The notes beneath the pieces are model-generated. The model had not been told where the DNA came from, made no database searches, and saw nothing but the letters and a program-made list of their open reading frames with translations. A stretch of 6,450 nucleotides of DNA, from assembly GCA_011055275.1 (NCBI GenBank), contig DSEZ01000064.1, positions 1-6,450 on the forward strand. The letters run 5' to 3'. How positions within the stretch are numbered: the stretch's first letter is position 1; every line of letters begins with the position of its first letter. Shown here piece after piece: positions 1 through 6,021 of the stretch. This DNA comes from Thermoprotei archaeon (lineage in GTDB: Archaea; Thermoproteota; Thermoprotei_A; Marsarchaeales; UBA168). Made by a program: the position numbers and the translations under genes.

Positions 1-837
1 CCAGAAGGCCACGTTGGCGTTCAAGAAAGATATGGCACCAAGCCAGAACTGAAAGGGCGTCAGCGATGATGACGCTGGGGCAAGGGGAGCAAACCTCCAT
101 CCTGTCCTCAGCATGACGCTGAGGAAAAGCGTCAGAAAGCCCGCTAGGACCACGGGGGCCGCGAAGGCGGCCAACCACTTGAGCGGGGGCTGGCCCCTGC
201 GAGGAGGAGAGACGTAGAAGAGCAAGAGCTGGGTGGCTATGACCGCGGCGAAAGTGGCCCAAAATATCTTTGGGAACATAACCGAAAGCGTGTATGTCTG
301 GACACCGCTCGTCAATATGGACGTCTTACCGGAAGCTACAACGTACATGGCGACCGCTGCCTCAGTTATTATGTATGACTCTATGCCCCACCATCCCATT
401 GACACTATGGCCCTAACCCACGAGGAGAGCTGCGTCCCGTAAACTCCCCATCTCGTCCTGCTCAGCTGCGCCTCGGACATGCCGTACCTAGCCCCGCCGT
501 GCGACTGTATGAGCATGGGGACCAAAACTATGGCGTTGCCCAGAAAAACCTCCAGTATGGACTGCCACCAGTTGAGCCCAAAAGCTGGCCCAGCCACCGC
601 CAGCATCCAAGTCGGAACTATGGCGACCATGCTGAACCATATGGCCGCAAAGGTCCAAGGACCCCAGCTCCTCAGCGATATGGGAGTTGGGTGGAAGTCC
701 TCGTTCCAGAGGTATTTTTCCTCGGGAAACTTCTCCTTAAGCTCAACCTGACCCCTACTCTTGTCGTAAAAGATAAAAGAAGAACGATCAGAAGAGGGGT
801 CACGTAATCCTTCCCTTTTAGACCCTGAACTTGACAC
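1..837 (-). CDS. NCS1-family nucleobase:cation symporter, N-terminal part (paralogue A)
   Basis: The reverse strand is open without a stop from a GTG at 835-837 to the left edge, giving the first 279 codons; the C-terminal half lies outside the window. NCS1 proteins are 12-helix LeuT-fold transporters that import nucleobases, hydantoins, allantoin or related compounds with Na+ or H+. Family signatures seen: WNEDFHPTP at about residues 44-52 just before helix 1, HGGARYG at 113-119, GWWGIESY at 148-155 in helix 3, and NANVAFW at 273-279 in helix 6, ending at the edge on the Trp that corresponds to Mhp1 Trp220 (by memory of the family). Five helices and part of a sixth are visible. Roughly half of the residues match the second NCS1 protein in this window. 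GTG is chosen because a TATA box lies about 26 nt upstream, no SD precedes it, and the paralogue starts identically. The first 34 or so residues are hydrophilic and unlike the paralogue. The substrate cannot be read from sequence. Confidence 0.9.
   Translation of the reverse strand, partial: MSSSGSKREGLRDPSSDRSSFIFYDKSRGQVELKEKFPEEKYLWNEDFHPTPISLRSWGPWTFAAIWFSMVAIVPTWMLAVAGPAFGLNWWQSILEVFLGNAIVLVPMLIQSHGGARYGMSEAQLSRTRWGVYGTQLSSWVRAIVSMGWWGIESYIITEAAVAMYVVASGKTSILTSGVQTYTLSVMFPKIFWATFAAVIATQLLLFYVSPPRRGQPPLKWLAAFAAPVVLAGFLTLFLSVMLRTGWRFAPLAPASSSLTPFQFWLGAISFLNANVAFW
682..729. repeat. 48-bp near-identical coding repeat, copy 1
   Basis: Matches 3507-3554 at 47 of 48 bases by direct comparison. 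It encodes the 16 residues from FPEEKYLW to DFHPTP just before helix 1 of both NCS1 paralogues. The single difference is a synonymous Tyr codon (TAC here, TAT in the other copy). Confidence 0.85.
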
Positions 838-865
838 CTGGTCCGTCTTTTAACTCTACTTATAT
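833..865. repeat. 33-bp direct repeat, copy 1 (promoter to start codon of transporter A)
   Basis: This segment is identical, base for base, to 3637-3669 upstream of the second NCS1 gene. It spans most of the TATA box, the about 21-bp spacer to the start, and the GTG start codon. The flanking sequence diverges immediately on both sides. Confidence 0.9.
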
Positions 866-874
866 AGATTTCGG
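859..874 (-). promoter_or_regulatory. Archaeal TATA box and BRE for transporter A
   Basis: On the reverse strand CCGAAATC (BRE-like, 867-874) is followed directly by TATATAAG (859-866). The box is centred about 25 nt upstream of the GTG, so the transcript should begin at or within a few bases of the start codon (leaderless). The second NCS1 gene has the same arrangement. Confidence 0.75.
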
Positions 875-898
875 AATTACAAGCAAGAAAATTTGCAT

Positions 899-914
899 AC
901 TTATGTCATAAAGT
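899..914. promoter_or_regulatory. Candidate operator: inverted repeat between divergent promoters
   Basis: TTATG-T-CATAA (901-911) is a perfect 5-1-5 inverted repeat; with flanks ACTTATG / CATAAAGT it extends imperfectly over 899-914. Its centre (906) lies almost exactly midway between the two divergent TATA boxes (859-866 on minus, 948-955 on plus). That position suits a dimeric regulator controlling both genes, but the element is short and AT-rich and could be chance. Apart from this and the two promoters I see nothing else in the 144-bp intergenic region. Confidence 0.3.
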
Positions 915-940
915 CAGCTCGCCTTTCGTAAGGGTCGGCC

Positions 941-955
941 CAAAAGGGATATAAG
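941..955 (+). promoter_or_regulatory. TATA box and BRE for the PRTase-like gene
   Basis: CAAAAGG (941-947) resembles a BRE and is followed by GATATAAG (948-955). The box is centred about 30 nt upstream of the ATG at 982, predicting a leader of only a few bases. The sequence before the ATG (GAACTTCC) has no SD, consistent with leaderless or near-leaderless expression. Confidence 0.7.
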
Positions 956-981
956 CCGTCTATTGCTCCTTCTGAACTTCC

Positions 982-1977
982 ATGGACTTAAATGGAATTC
1001 GCAAGTTCTTCGGCATAAACGACGGCTACATCCGCAAGGTGAGCGCGGGATCCTCGGTTGCCTATGATATGGGCAAGGGGATCTACGTCATCGACTCCGA
1101 GAACGGGAGAAGGATAGCGTGCTATCCCAGCTTCTGCGGGGATGAGATGATGAAGGCCGCGCTCGACATGGCCAAGGACTTCGTGACCATGCTCAAGAAG
1201 ATGGGTTACCTGGACCAAAGGGTCCTGCTTTTGAACGTGCTGAGGGCGGCACCCGGTTACGGGGTGAGGAAAGCGCTGCTGGATTCTGGCGCTGACGTAT
1301 CGGAAAGCTGGATAAGGCCCTATTACGTCCACCCATCCTACAGGCTTCACACCGTTCAGGACCTAGGCCTCAAGTTCGAACAATACTCAAGTTTGAAGCC
1401 GGGCTCTTATACCCTGATAAAACCCGATACAGAAGCGACGGGCTTCACCTCCCTGTTCTCCTTGGAGAGGTTTCTCGATAAGTGCGAGAAAGAGGGATGC
1501 AAGGTAGAGCGCCTAGTGCTTTACGGCTTCATAGCCGAGAGGGGGCTTGAGGCCATAAAGCGGGCATTCGGCAGCAGGATAGGTGAGATAACCGCATTTG
1601 CCATAGAAGACGTAACTCCTCTGGCCCAAAACGGCTACGACATGCCCGTGTACGGAATAGACCTGTCCGCTTTGGAGGAAAGAAACGAGAAGGCATACCT
1701 AGCCGCCAAAGCGCCCCACGACGTCATGGATTTCCTGTTGAGCTCGTGCTATCCGGGAATGGATCAGCCGGGTGACTGGTCGGAGCGCCAAAACATCCTT
1801 TTCGATGGCCAAAACTGGATAAAAGTGGACCTAAGCGTCCACTTGAAGAGAAGCAGGGACCTCCTCGATCGCCTTAGAAGGGCCCAAGCAAACGAGCCCT
1901 GGTACCAAGAAGATCATGAAAGGATCTACGAGAGGCAGGTGAACATGATAGAGGAGGCCATTGCCTCGATTCAATAG
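982..1977 (+). CDS. Divergent uracil-phosphoribosyltransferase-like protein with C-terminal extension
   Basis: 331 residues, predicted cytoplasmic; no signal peptide or membrane helix. The order of motifs follows UPRT-type phosphoribosyltransferases: a strand plus LLLNVLRAAPGYG (residues 82-94) resembling the LRAG-PM-EG segment, then YTLIKPDTEATGFTSL (143-158) at the PRPP-binding loop, LVLYGFIAERGLEAI (178-192) resembling the strand and helix that follow, and ITAFAIEDVTPLAQNGYDMPVYGID (203-227), which parallels the UPRT segment with the pattern D-LN-GYI-PG-GD. The PRPP loop is atypical: the first acidic residue is replaced by Pro148, Asp149 is kept, and Phe155 stands where Gly is usual. Residues from about 235 to 331 exceed the usual length of about 210 and end in a charged, helix-rich tail; I do not recognise this part. 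It is transcribed divergently from NCS1 transporter A and convergently with transporter B, which fits nucleobase salvage. PRTase fold is likely; uracil specificity and activity are inference. A non-catalytic PRPP-sensing role is an alternative. Confidence 0.65.
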   Translation: MDLNGIRKFFGINDGYIRKVSAGSSVAYDMGKGIYVIDSENGRRIACYPSFCGDEMMKAALDMAKDFVTMLKKMGYLDQRVLLLNVLRAAPGYGVRKALLDSGADVSESWIRPYYVHPSYRLHTVQDLGLKFEQYSSLKPGSYTLIKPDTEATGFTSLFSLERFLDKCEKEGCKVERLVLYGFIAERGLEAIKRAFGSRIGEITAFAIEDVTPLAQNGYDMPVYGIDLSALEERNEKAYLAAKAPHDVMDFLLSSCYPGMDQPGDWSERQNILFDGQNWIKVDLSVHLKRSRDLLDRLRRAQANEPWYQEDHERIYERQVNMIEEAIASIQ

Positions 1978-1997
1978 AAATAAAATAAAATAAAAAA
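1978..1997. terminator. A/T-only convergent gap acting as poly-U terminator for transporter B
   Basis: All 20 bases between the two convergent stop codons are A or T. Read on the minus strand the run is T6-A-T4-A-T4-A-T3, a typical archaeal U-rich termination signal immediately after the TGA of the NCS1 gene. For the plus-strand gene the comparable T-rich stretches (2002-2005 and 2013-2018) lie inside the 3' end of the NCS1 coding region, so the two transcripts probably overlap slightly. Confidence 0.55.
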
Positions 1998-3641
1998 TCA
2001 CTTTTCGAATATCTTTTTCGTGTCATCAGCTATGTAGCCCTTGAGCAGGCCTCCCTTGAGGAAAGGTTGGTATTTCGGGATAACCCAGTACTTCATGAGC
2101 GGGAGGTAAAGAAGGCCAGAGATGAGGATGGCCGATATCCACGCGTTCTGGAAAACCCAAGCCTGCCCCGGATAGAGTTGAGACACGCTCAAGGGTAAGT
2201 AGTAGTTCGGAGGAAAGACGAGAACCATGGAAACTATGAACGCAACGACCGCTGCGGGGTTTATACCGTGCCAGTACCTGAAGCGACCCCTCGATAAGAA
2301 GTTGTCCGGGAGCTCGAACTTGAACCTGCGTATAACCGCGTAGTCGAACACGAGGATTCCTTCCACGCCACCGAGGAGGGCACCGTAAGTGAGCAGCCAG
2401 TTCTCAACGTAGCTGAAGGCGCTGAAGTAATAGGTCCACGATTGCAGGAGCGCGGCCACCAAGATCACTATTAGAACGCCCCTTATCCAAGATATCTTCT
2501 TTGGATATATGTTTGAGAAGTCGTAAGCCGGTCCCACGGTATCGGCATATATGTTAACTATGATGACGCCCAAGAGGAGGAGGAAGAGGGCCAAGTAAGC
2601 GAGCCACGGATTGGTTACGACCAAGGCCGTGAGCACTATGGGATCCCACACGGGAAAGTGAAAGACTTCCAGAGAGGCACCGGTGACCACGAGCGCCAGT
2701 GCCGCTATTCCGGTCATGAGAAAGGGCATGGGAAGTTGGCCAACCGTTTGCGCGAACTGGCTCTTCGCGAACCTGCTGTAGTCGGGCATGCTCAGCACCA
2801 TTGTGGCCCAGAAGGCCACGTTGGCGTTTATGAGACCTATAAGCGCGTACCAAAAGGCGCTGCCGGAAACCGTCACAGGCTGCGAAAGTATGGAGAACCA
2901 GTGCCATCCGGCTGCGTTCATGGCGTAGTAGAAGAGAATGAGAAAGCCCGCAAACCCTATGAAGGGGACGCTCCAGCTCACCATCTTGAGCACCTTCATC
3001 CCTGTCTTTGGCGGTGATAAGTAGAGCAAGCCCAACCTAGCCACTATGGTTATCACGAAGACGGACCAGAACAACATGGGGTTGATCGTCGATATGAGGA
3101 ATGGAAGCAGCGCCGGAGAGCTCTGCGCAAGGCTGAGAAGAACGTTGACCTGATGCGTGGCAATTATGTACATGGCCCCGATGGCCTCCGTAATTATCCA
3201 CGTGTCGATCCCCCACCAGCCTGCTCCTATTATTCCCCTGAGTATTGACGGAATCCAAGCGCCGTAAGTACCCCACCGGCTCCTCGTAAGCGGCGTCTCA
3301 GGTATGCCATACCTCGCTCCCCCATGGGCTATTATAAGCATGGGCACTAGAACTATGAGGTTCCCGGCCAGCACAGCCACTATGCCCCAAAGCCAGTTCA
3401 GCCCAAAAGAGTAAGCCAAAGAAACAAGAGACCACGACTCGACCTCTATGGACATGCCAAACCATATGGAGAAAAAGGTGAGCGGGCCCCAGTTCCTGTT
3501 CTTAACGGGAGTTGGGTGGAAGTCCTCGTTCCAGAGATATTTTTCCTCGGGAAAGCCCCGCTTCAGCTCCACGTAGCCCTTGTCTGGATGATAATCGGTG
3601 ATCGCAACCCTGTCTATTACCTCATCCTTTGAAACAGACAC
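1998..3641 (-). CDS. NCS1-family nucleobase:cation symporter (paralogue B)
   Basis: 547 residues, an integral membrane protein of about 12 hydrophobic segments (roughly from 53-78 through 498-518), slightly longer than typical bacterial members. It should import a nucleobase or related heterocycle coupled to Na+ or H+. NCS1 signatures in order: WNEDFHPTP (37-45), HGGARYG (106-112), GWWGIDTW (141-148, helix 3), AFWATMVLSMPDYSRFAK (276-293, helix 6), GQLPMP (301-306), NIYADTVGPAYDFSN (363-377) followed by PKKISWIRG, and DYAVIRR with YWHGINPAA (433-464). Trp142 and Trp278 fit the two substrate-stacking Trp residues of Mhp1 (117 and 220, from memory); Asp146 sits where Mhp1 has Gln121, and Asp367 where many members have Asn. 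The GTG start is supported by a TATA box about 25 nt upstream (leaderless) and the same start in paralogue A. It follows the frameshifted exported-protein gene on the same strand but has its own promoter. Substrate is unknown; purine, uracil or allantoin-like are all possible. Confidence 0.93.
   Translation of the reverse strand: MSVSKDEVIDRVAITDYHPDKGYVELKRGFPEEKYLWNEDFHPTPVKNRNWGPLTFFSIWFGMSIEVESWSLVSLAYSFGLNWLWGIVAVLAGNLIVLVPMLIIAHGGARYGIPETPLTRSRWGTYGAWIPSILRGIIGAGWWGIDTWIITEAIGAMYIIATHQVNVLLSLAQSSPALLPFLISTINPMLFWSVFVITIVARLGLLYLSPPKTGMKVLKMVSWSVPFIGFAGFLILFYYAMNAAGWHWFSILSQPVTVSGSAFWYALIGLINANVAFWATMVLSMPDYSRFAKSQFAQTVGQLPMPFLMTGIAALALVVTGASLEVFHFPVWDPIVLTALVVTNPWLAYLALFLLLLGVIIVNIYADTVGPAYDFSNIYPKKISWIRGVLIVILVAALLQSWTYYFSAFSYVENWLLTYGALLGGVEGILVFDYAVIRRFKFELPDNFLSRGRFRYWHGINPAAVVAFIVSMVLVFPPNYYLPLSVSQLYPGQAWVFQNAWISAILISGLLYLPLMKYWVIPKYQPFLKGGLLKGYIADDTKKIFEK
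3507..3554. repeat. 48-bp near-identical coding repeat, copy 2
   Basis: Partner of 682-729, one mismatch. It encodes the conserved pre-helix-1 motif of transporter B, with the same synonymous codons as in paralogue A at 15 of 16 positions. Confidence 0.85.
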
Positions 3642-3669
3642 CTGGTCCGTCTTTTAACTCTACTTATAT
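3637..3669. repeat. 33-bp direct repeat, copy 2 (promoter to start codon of transporter B)
   Basis: Identical to 833-865. It includes the GTG start of transporter B and most of its TATA box, so both NCS1 genes share the same core promoter and initial transcribed bases. Confidence 0.9.
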
Positions 3670-3678
3670 GGTTTTCGA
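3663..3678 (-). promoter_or_regulatory. TATA box and BRE for transporter B
   Basis: On the reverse strand TCGAAAAC (3671-3678, BRE-like) precedes CATATAAG (3663-3670). The box is centred about 25 nt before the GTG at 3641, predicting a leaderless mRNA. Confidence 0.75.
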
Positions 3679-3679
3679 G

Positions 3680-3685
3680 AAAAAA
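3680..3685 (-). terminator. T6 run after the exported-protein gene
   Basis: On the minus strand a run of six T lies about 20 nt past the TGA at 3705-3707 and just before the BRE of transporter B. Archaeal termination often occurs at such T runs. No convincing hairpin precedes it. Confidence 0.4.
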
Positions 3686-3704
3686 TCGCAAAGATTTTAC
3701 AAGT

Positions 3705-4627
3705 TCATGTAGAAACGCTTGGCGCCCTTCTTGAGCGATACCAAAGTACTAGTAAGACGGCGGCAACCGCCACAACCCCAACCGCGGCGTAAGGGGCGTA
3801 AACGGTCGCGGGAACCGAAACGATTTCAAGGTAGTTCCCGTTAGGTACGGCGTAGCCATAAACCTGTATTTGCGCAGAGGGGTCTTCCTTGTATGAGAGG
3901 CTGTAGGTTTGGCCGTTTATGGTGGCCTTAAGCAGGACGCTCTCGTTAGTCGGGTACTCCTTGGTGAAGGTGGTTATACCTGTGAAGGGATCATAGCGAT
4001 GGTTCCACTCGGTTAGGGGCTGGCTGAACTCGGAGAAGTCGAGAAGTGCCTTGGCCTCGCCAAGGTGAAGCCCTTCGCCCATCATGATAGATCTCAGGGA
4101 ACCGCTCGGCGTAAGGAAGCTCGGGAACTGCGGGTTGACGTTAAAGGGAAGTCCGTGGGAAATCACGTCCCAGTCACCTCTAACCGCGAAAGCCCTCCAG
4201 TTGGCGTTAACGATAAGCCTCGAGGAGTTCAGCTGCGTAACGTTGGCAACGTAGATAGTAAGGGTGAGGTTCTCAACCTCCTCGGCGTAGGTTTCGGTTC
4301 CCTTGTAAGTTGAAGTATAAGTTAGCGTGTAATTTATGAGAGAGGCGTTGGGATCTTGCGCCTTTATGCTTGCAATAAGTGGACCTGCGTTGCCAGGGCC
4401 TCCCTGGCTCGTTACCTCTTCAGAGCTGCTCTTACCGTTTAAAAGCTGGGAAAGGAACGTTTGCCTGGGTAAGTTAAGTTGAAGGACCTAACCACCGTGT
4501 AACTGACCTTCGCCGCGTTCTGCTTGGGATATATCACGGCGTTTAACGTAGCTCCAAGGGCTGGATAGACTCCAACGGAAGTCACAAGCAACAACATCAC
4601 AGATAATATCATAACGCGGTTTTTCAT
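3705..4627 (-). pseudogene. Exported, C-terminally anchored glycoprotein-like protein, frameshifted
   Basis: Two reading frames join into one protein. The 5' part (4439-4627) starts at an ATG with a clear signal peptide (residues 1-26, MKNR then a hydrophobic core ending near ALGA) and meets TAA at 4439-4441. The 3' part is open on a different frame from 4487 to the TGA at 3705-3707 but has no ATG, GTG or TTG until 4166, so it cannot be a separate full gene. The span is 923 nt, one short of 308 codons including the stop, which points to a single lost base between 4441 and 4487. The repaired product would be about 307 residues: signal peptide, an extracytoplasmic domain with about seven N-x-S/T sequons (e.g. 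NLT, NYT, NVT, NSS, NES), then a C-terminal helix (YAPYAAVGVVAVAAVLLVLW) and a short basic tail RSRR. I do not recognise the domain. Location next to the exported nucleoside-cleaving enzyme could mean a surface partner. A sequencing error, a real mutation or recoding are all possible. Confidence 0.7.
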
Positions 4628-4649
4628 AGTAAGTGATTAGGGGCCTCCG

Positions 4650-4657
4650 CTAATAAA
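4650..4657 (-). promoter_or_regulatory. TATA-like box for the exported-protein gene
   Basis: TTTATTAG on the minus strand is centred about 26 nt upstream of the ATG at 4627, the same spacing as at the two transporter promoters, predicting a leaderless transcript. Upstream sequence is less clearly BRE-like. Confidence 0.5.
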
Positions 4658-4682
4658 GAACGCCAGTGAAACGAACTTTTCA

Positions 4683-4712
4683 GCAAGCGGGAACGCGCGT
4701 TCCTGCCCTTGC
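4683..4712 (-). terminator. Hairpin after the nucleoside phosphorylase gene
   Basis: Two bases past the TGA of the phosphorylase-like gene lies an inverted repeat: outer 5-bp arms GCAAG / CTTGC (4683-4687, 4708-4712) around a perfect 12-base palindrome GAACGCGCGTTC (4691-4702), with a small internal loop. A short T run (4676-4679 on the minus strand) follows. It may terminate or stabilise the transcript; hairpins are not required for archaeal termination. Confidence 0.4.
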
Positions 4713-4714
4713 GG

Positions 4715-5980
4715 TCAAGGTGACGTCAAGGTGCTCGGGTACTCGGTCGGGTTGTAAACCGTGACGTTCTGACCCTGCTGGTTCGCGTATTGAACTTCGG
4801 TAACGGTGCCGTTATTGCTGTAGTACACCCTGTTTGCCACGATGTAACCGTGGATCTTGGCCTCAGATATGGGAGACAGCATGGAGTAGTTGACGGTCTG
4901 CCTGAGATCGCTCAAGCTACCTAAGTTCTCAACCACGTAAGCAGTAACCTGAGCCGCCCTATCGGCCGCCAGCACGCCGTGAAATACTCCAGGGTAGAAA
5001 TGACTGTTCGATATACCCCTTATGATGACCCAGGGAACGCCATACTGCGCGTTCGCAAAGGCAAAGCCCCATCCCTCGTTCTCGCCTACGTCGGCTTGAT
5101 AAAGGGCGTTCTGAAATGCGTTCAGAGAAATTGGATCGGTCCAAAAGCCCCCGGAGCTTATGACACCCACGACCACCTTTGCCTGGACGAGACCCGTGGA
5201 GTTCTCTCCGGTTATGTCGGCGATCGGCATAGCACCCAATGAGCTGTAGGAAGAGGCAAGGCGAACTAGGGGCGCCGACGCGGTCAGCGCGGCCACGTAG
5301 ACGTAGCTCACGTCCTCGGTGCCCGGCCCATATCCGTATGAAGGGGCATTCGAGGGCACTGGCCCCACTTCCCCGTACCCCGTTACCACCGAGTTCCCAA
5401 TTATGGAGGCATTTGTTACGATCATCTCATCACCGCCGTAATCTGTCATGTAGTTCCCATTGTGGAAGTGAACTGACCCCTTGTTTATGACGAAGGCCCC
5501 AACGACAACGTCGCCCGTGTTGATGTAGGGGTTCCTTGAGCCTCCTATGCCGCTCAGTATGGCAGCCGTGACGTTGAAGTACTGGTCCATCAAGAGCGCG
5601 GCCATCTCGGCAGACGAGTCCTTCTCTCCTGCCCTTACCTCAACCACCGGATGGCCCTTGACCGTGCCAACGTAATAGGTGAAGCCGTCTATGATGACCT
5701 CTCCCGTTACGTTCATCAGCGCCAAAACGGGCGCCTGTTCGTAGGCCGTTATGTCAACTATCCCAACCCTAGGGGTATCTAGCGCCTGAGACAGAGGCTG
5801 ATCCGAAAGGGGAACGTACTTCAGCCGGTAGGAAAAGCGCCCGTAAAGCCCCTCAAGTGCCGAAAGCTTTGCACTTGATTGCGCGTACGAGACGTAGAAG
5901 TAAGCCATTCCCGCAAACCCCGCGATGGTAAGGATCAACAGCGCGGCAATAACCTTAGATACGCCTTTCATTACGCGCAT
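4715..5980 (-). CDS. Membrane-anchored extracellular NP-I family nucleoside phosphorylase/hydrolase
   Basis: About 421 residues from the ATG at 5978-5980; residue numbers here count from a TTG two codons upstream, giving 423. A signal anchor (about 11-33, after basic residues) is followed by a PNP/MTA-nucleosidase-type domain: VGIVDITAYEQAPVL (74-88), LSGIGGSRNPYINTGDVVV (144-162, the phosphate/ribose-site pattern G-GG-...-GDVV), GENEGWGFAFA (301-311, equivalent to the VDMEgaA segment with ribose-binding Glu304), and IIRGISN (321-327, equivalent to the RGISD segment). The family cleaves the N-glycosidic bond of nucleosides by phosphate or water. Cytoplasmic relatives have about 230-290 residues; the extra length is the anchor, a central insert near 170-225 and a C-terminal tail after about 355. 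Seven N-x-S/T sequons support an outside location. The IGG-x-NP-x4-GDV pattern recalls secreted plant bark-storage-type members (from memory). Asn327 replaces the usual catalytic Asp of hexameric PNP and MTAN. ATG was preferred to TTG because a TATA-like box is centred about 23 nt upstream. Substrate is not determinable. Confidence 0.85.
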   Translation of the reverse strand: MRVMKGVSKVIAALLILTIAGFAGMAYFYVSYAQSSAKLSALEGLYGRFSYRLKYVPLSDQPLSQALDTPRVGIVDITAYEQAPVLALMNVTGEVIIDGFTYYVGTVKGHPVVEVRAGEKDSSAEMAALLMDQYFNVTAAILSGIGGSRNPYINTGDVVVGAFVINKGSVHFHNGNYMTDYGGDEMIVTNASIIGNSVVTGYGEVGPVPSNAPSYGYGPGTEDVSYVYVAALTASAPLVRLASSYSSLGAMPIADITGENSTGLVQAKVVVGVISSGGFWTDPISLNAFQNALYQADVGENEGWGFAFANAQYGVPWVIIRGISNSHFYPGVFHGVLAADRAAQVTAYVVENLGSLSDLRQTVNYSMLSPISEAKIHGYIVANRVYYSNNGTVTEVQYANQQGQNVTVYNPTEYPSTLTSP

Positions 5981-5999
5981 ATGCAAAAAACTCAGATGA

Positions 6000-6006
6000 A
6001 TTTAAG
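6000..6006 (-). promoter_or_regulatory. Weak TATA-like element before the nucleoside phosphorylase gene
   Basis: CTTAAAT on the minus strand, preceded by an A-rich stretch (CAAAATATG), is centred about 23 nt upstream of the ATG at 5980. This would give a leaderless mRNA independent of the upstream gene, whose stop is only 41 nt from the ATG; read-through is also possible. A T6 run (5985-5990) lies between the box and the start. Confidence 0.4.
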
Positions 6007-6021
6007 CATATTTTGACATAG

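Noticed and set aside
233..807. Plus-strand open frames of 69-102 codons
   Set aside because: They are shadows of the minus-strand NCS1 gene, which is open throughout and matches its paralogue residue by residue.
988..1350. Antisense open frame of about 120 codons opposite the PRTase-like gene
   Set aside because: No recognisable protein features or promoter; it lies wholly within a better-supported gene with family motifs and a TATA box.
1978..1997. AAAAT-like tandem repeat as a special repeat element
   Set aside because: It is only 20 bp between convergent stops and is sufficiently explained as a poly-U terminator.
2554..3276. Several 79-119 codon open frames on both strands inside transporter B
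   Set aside because: They overlap conserved NCS1 coding sequence, have low-complexity or Arg/His-rich translations and no promoter or ribosome-binding site.
4644..4648. GGAGG on the minus strand as an SD for the exported-protein gene
   Set aside because: It is 16 nt from the ATG, too far for an SD, and lies just downstream of the TATA-like box, probably upstream of the transcript start.
4714..4733. Short tandem repeat GTCAAGGTG-AC-GTCAAGGTG at the 3' end of the phosphorylase gene
   Set aside because: Only two 9-base copies; they are read in different frames and no function is evident.
5981..5986. TTG start two codons upstream for the nucleoside phosphorylase-like gene
   Set aside because: An ATG follows after one codon and is better placed relative to the TATA-like element; no SD favours the TTG.
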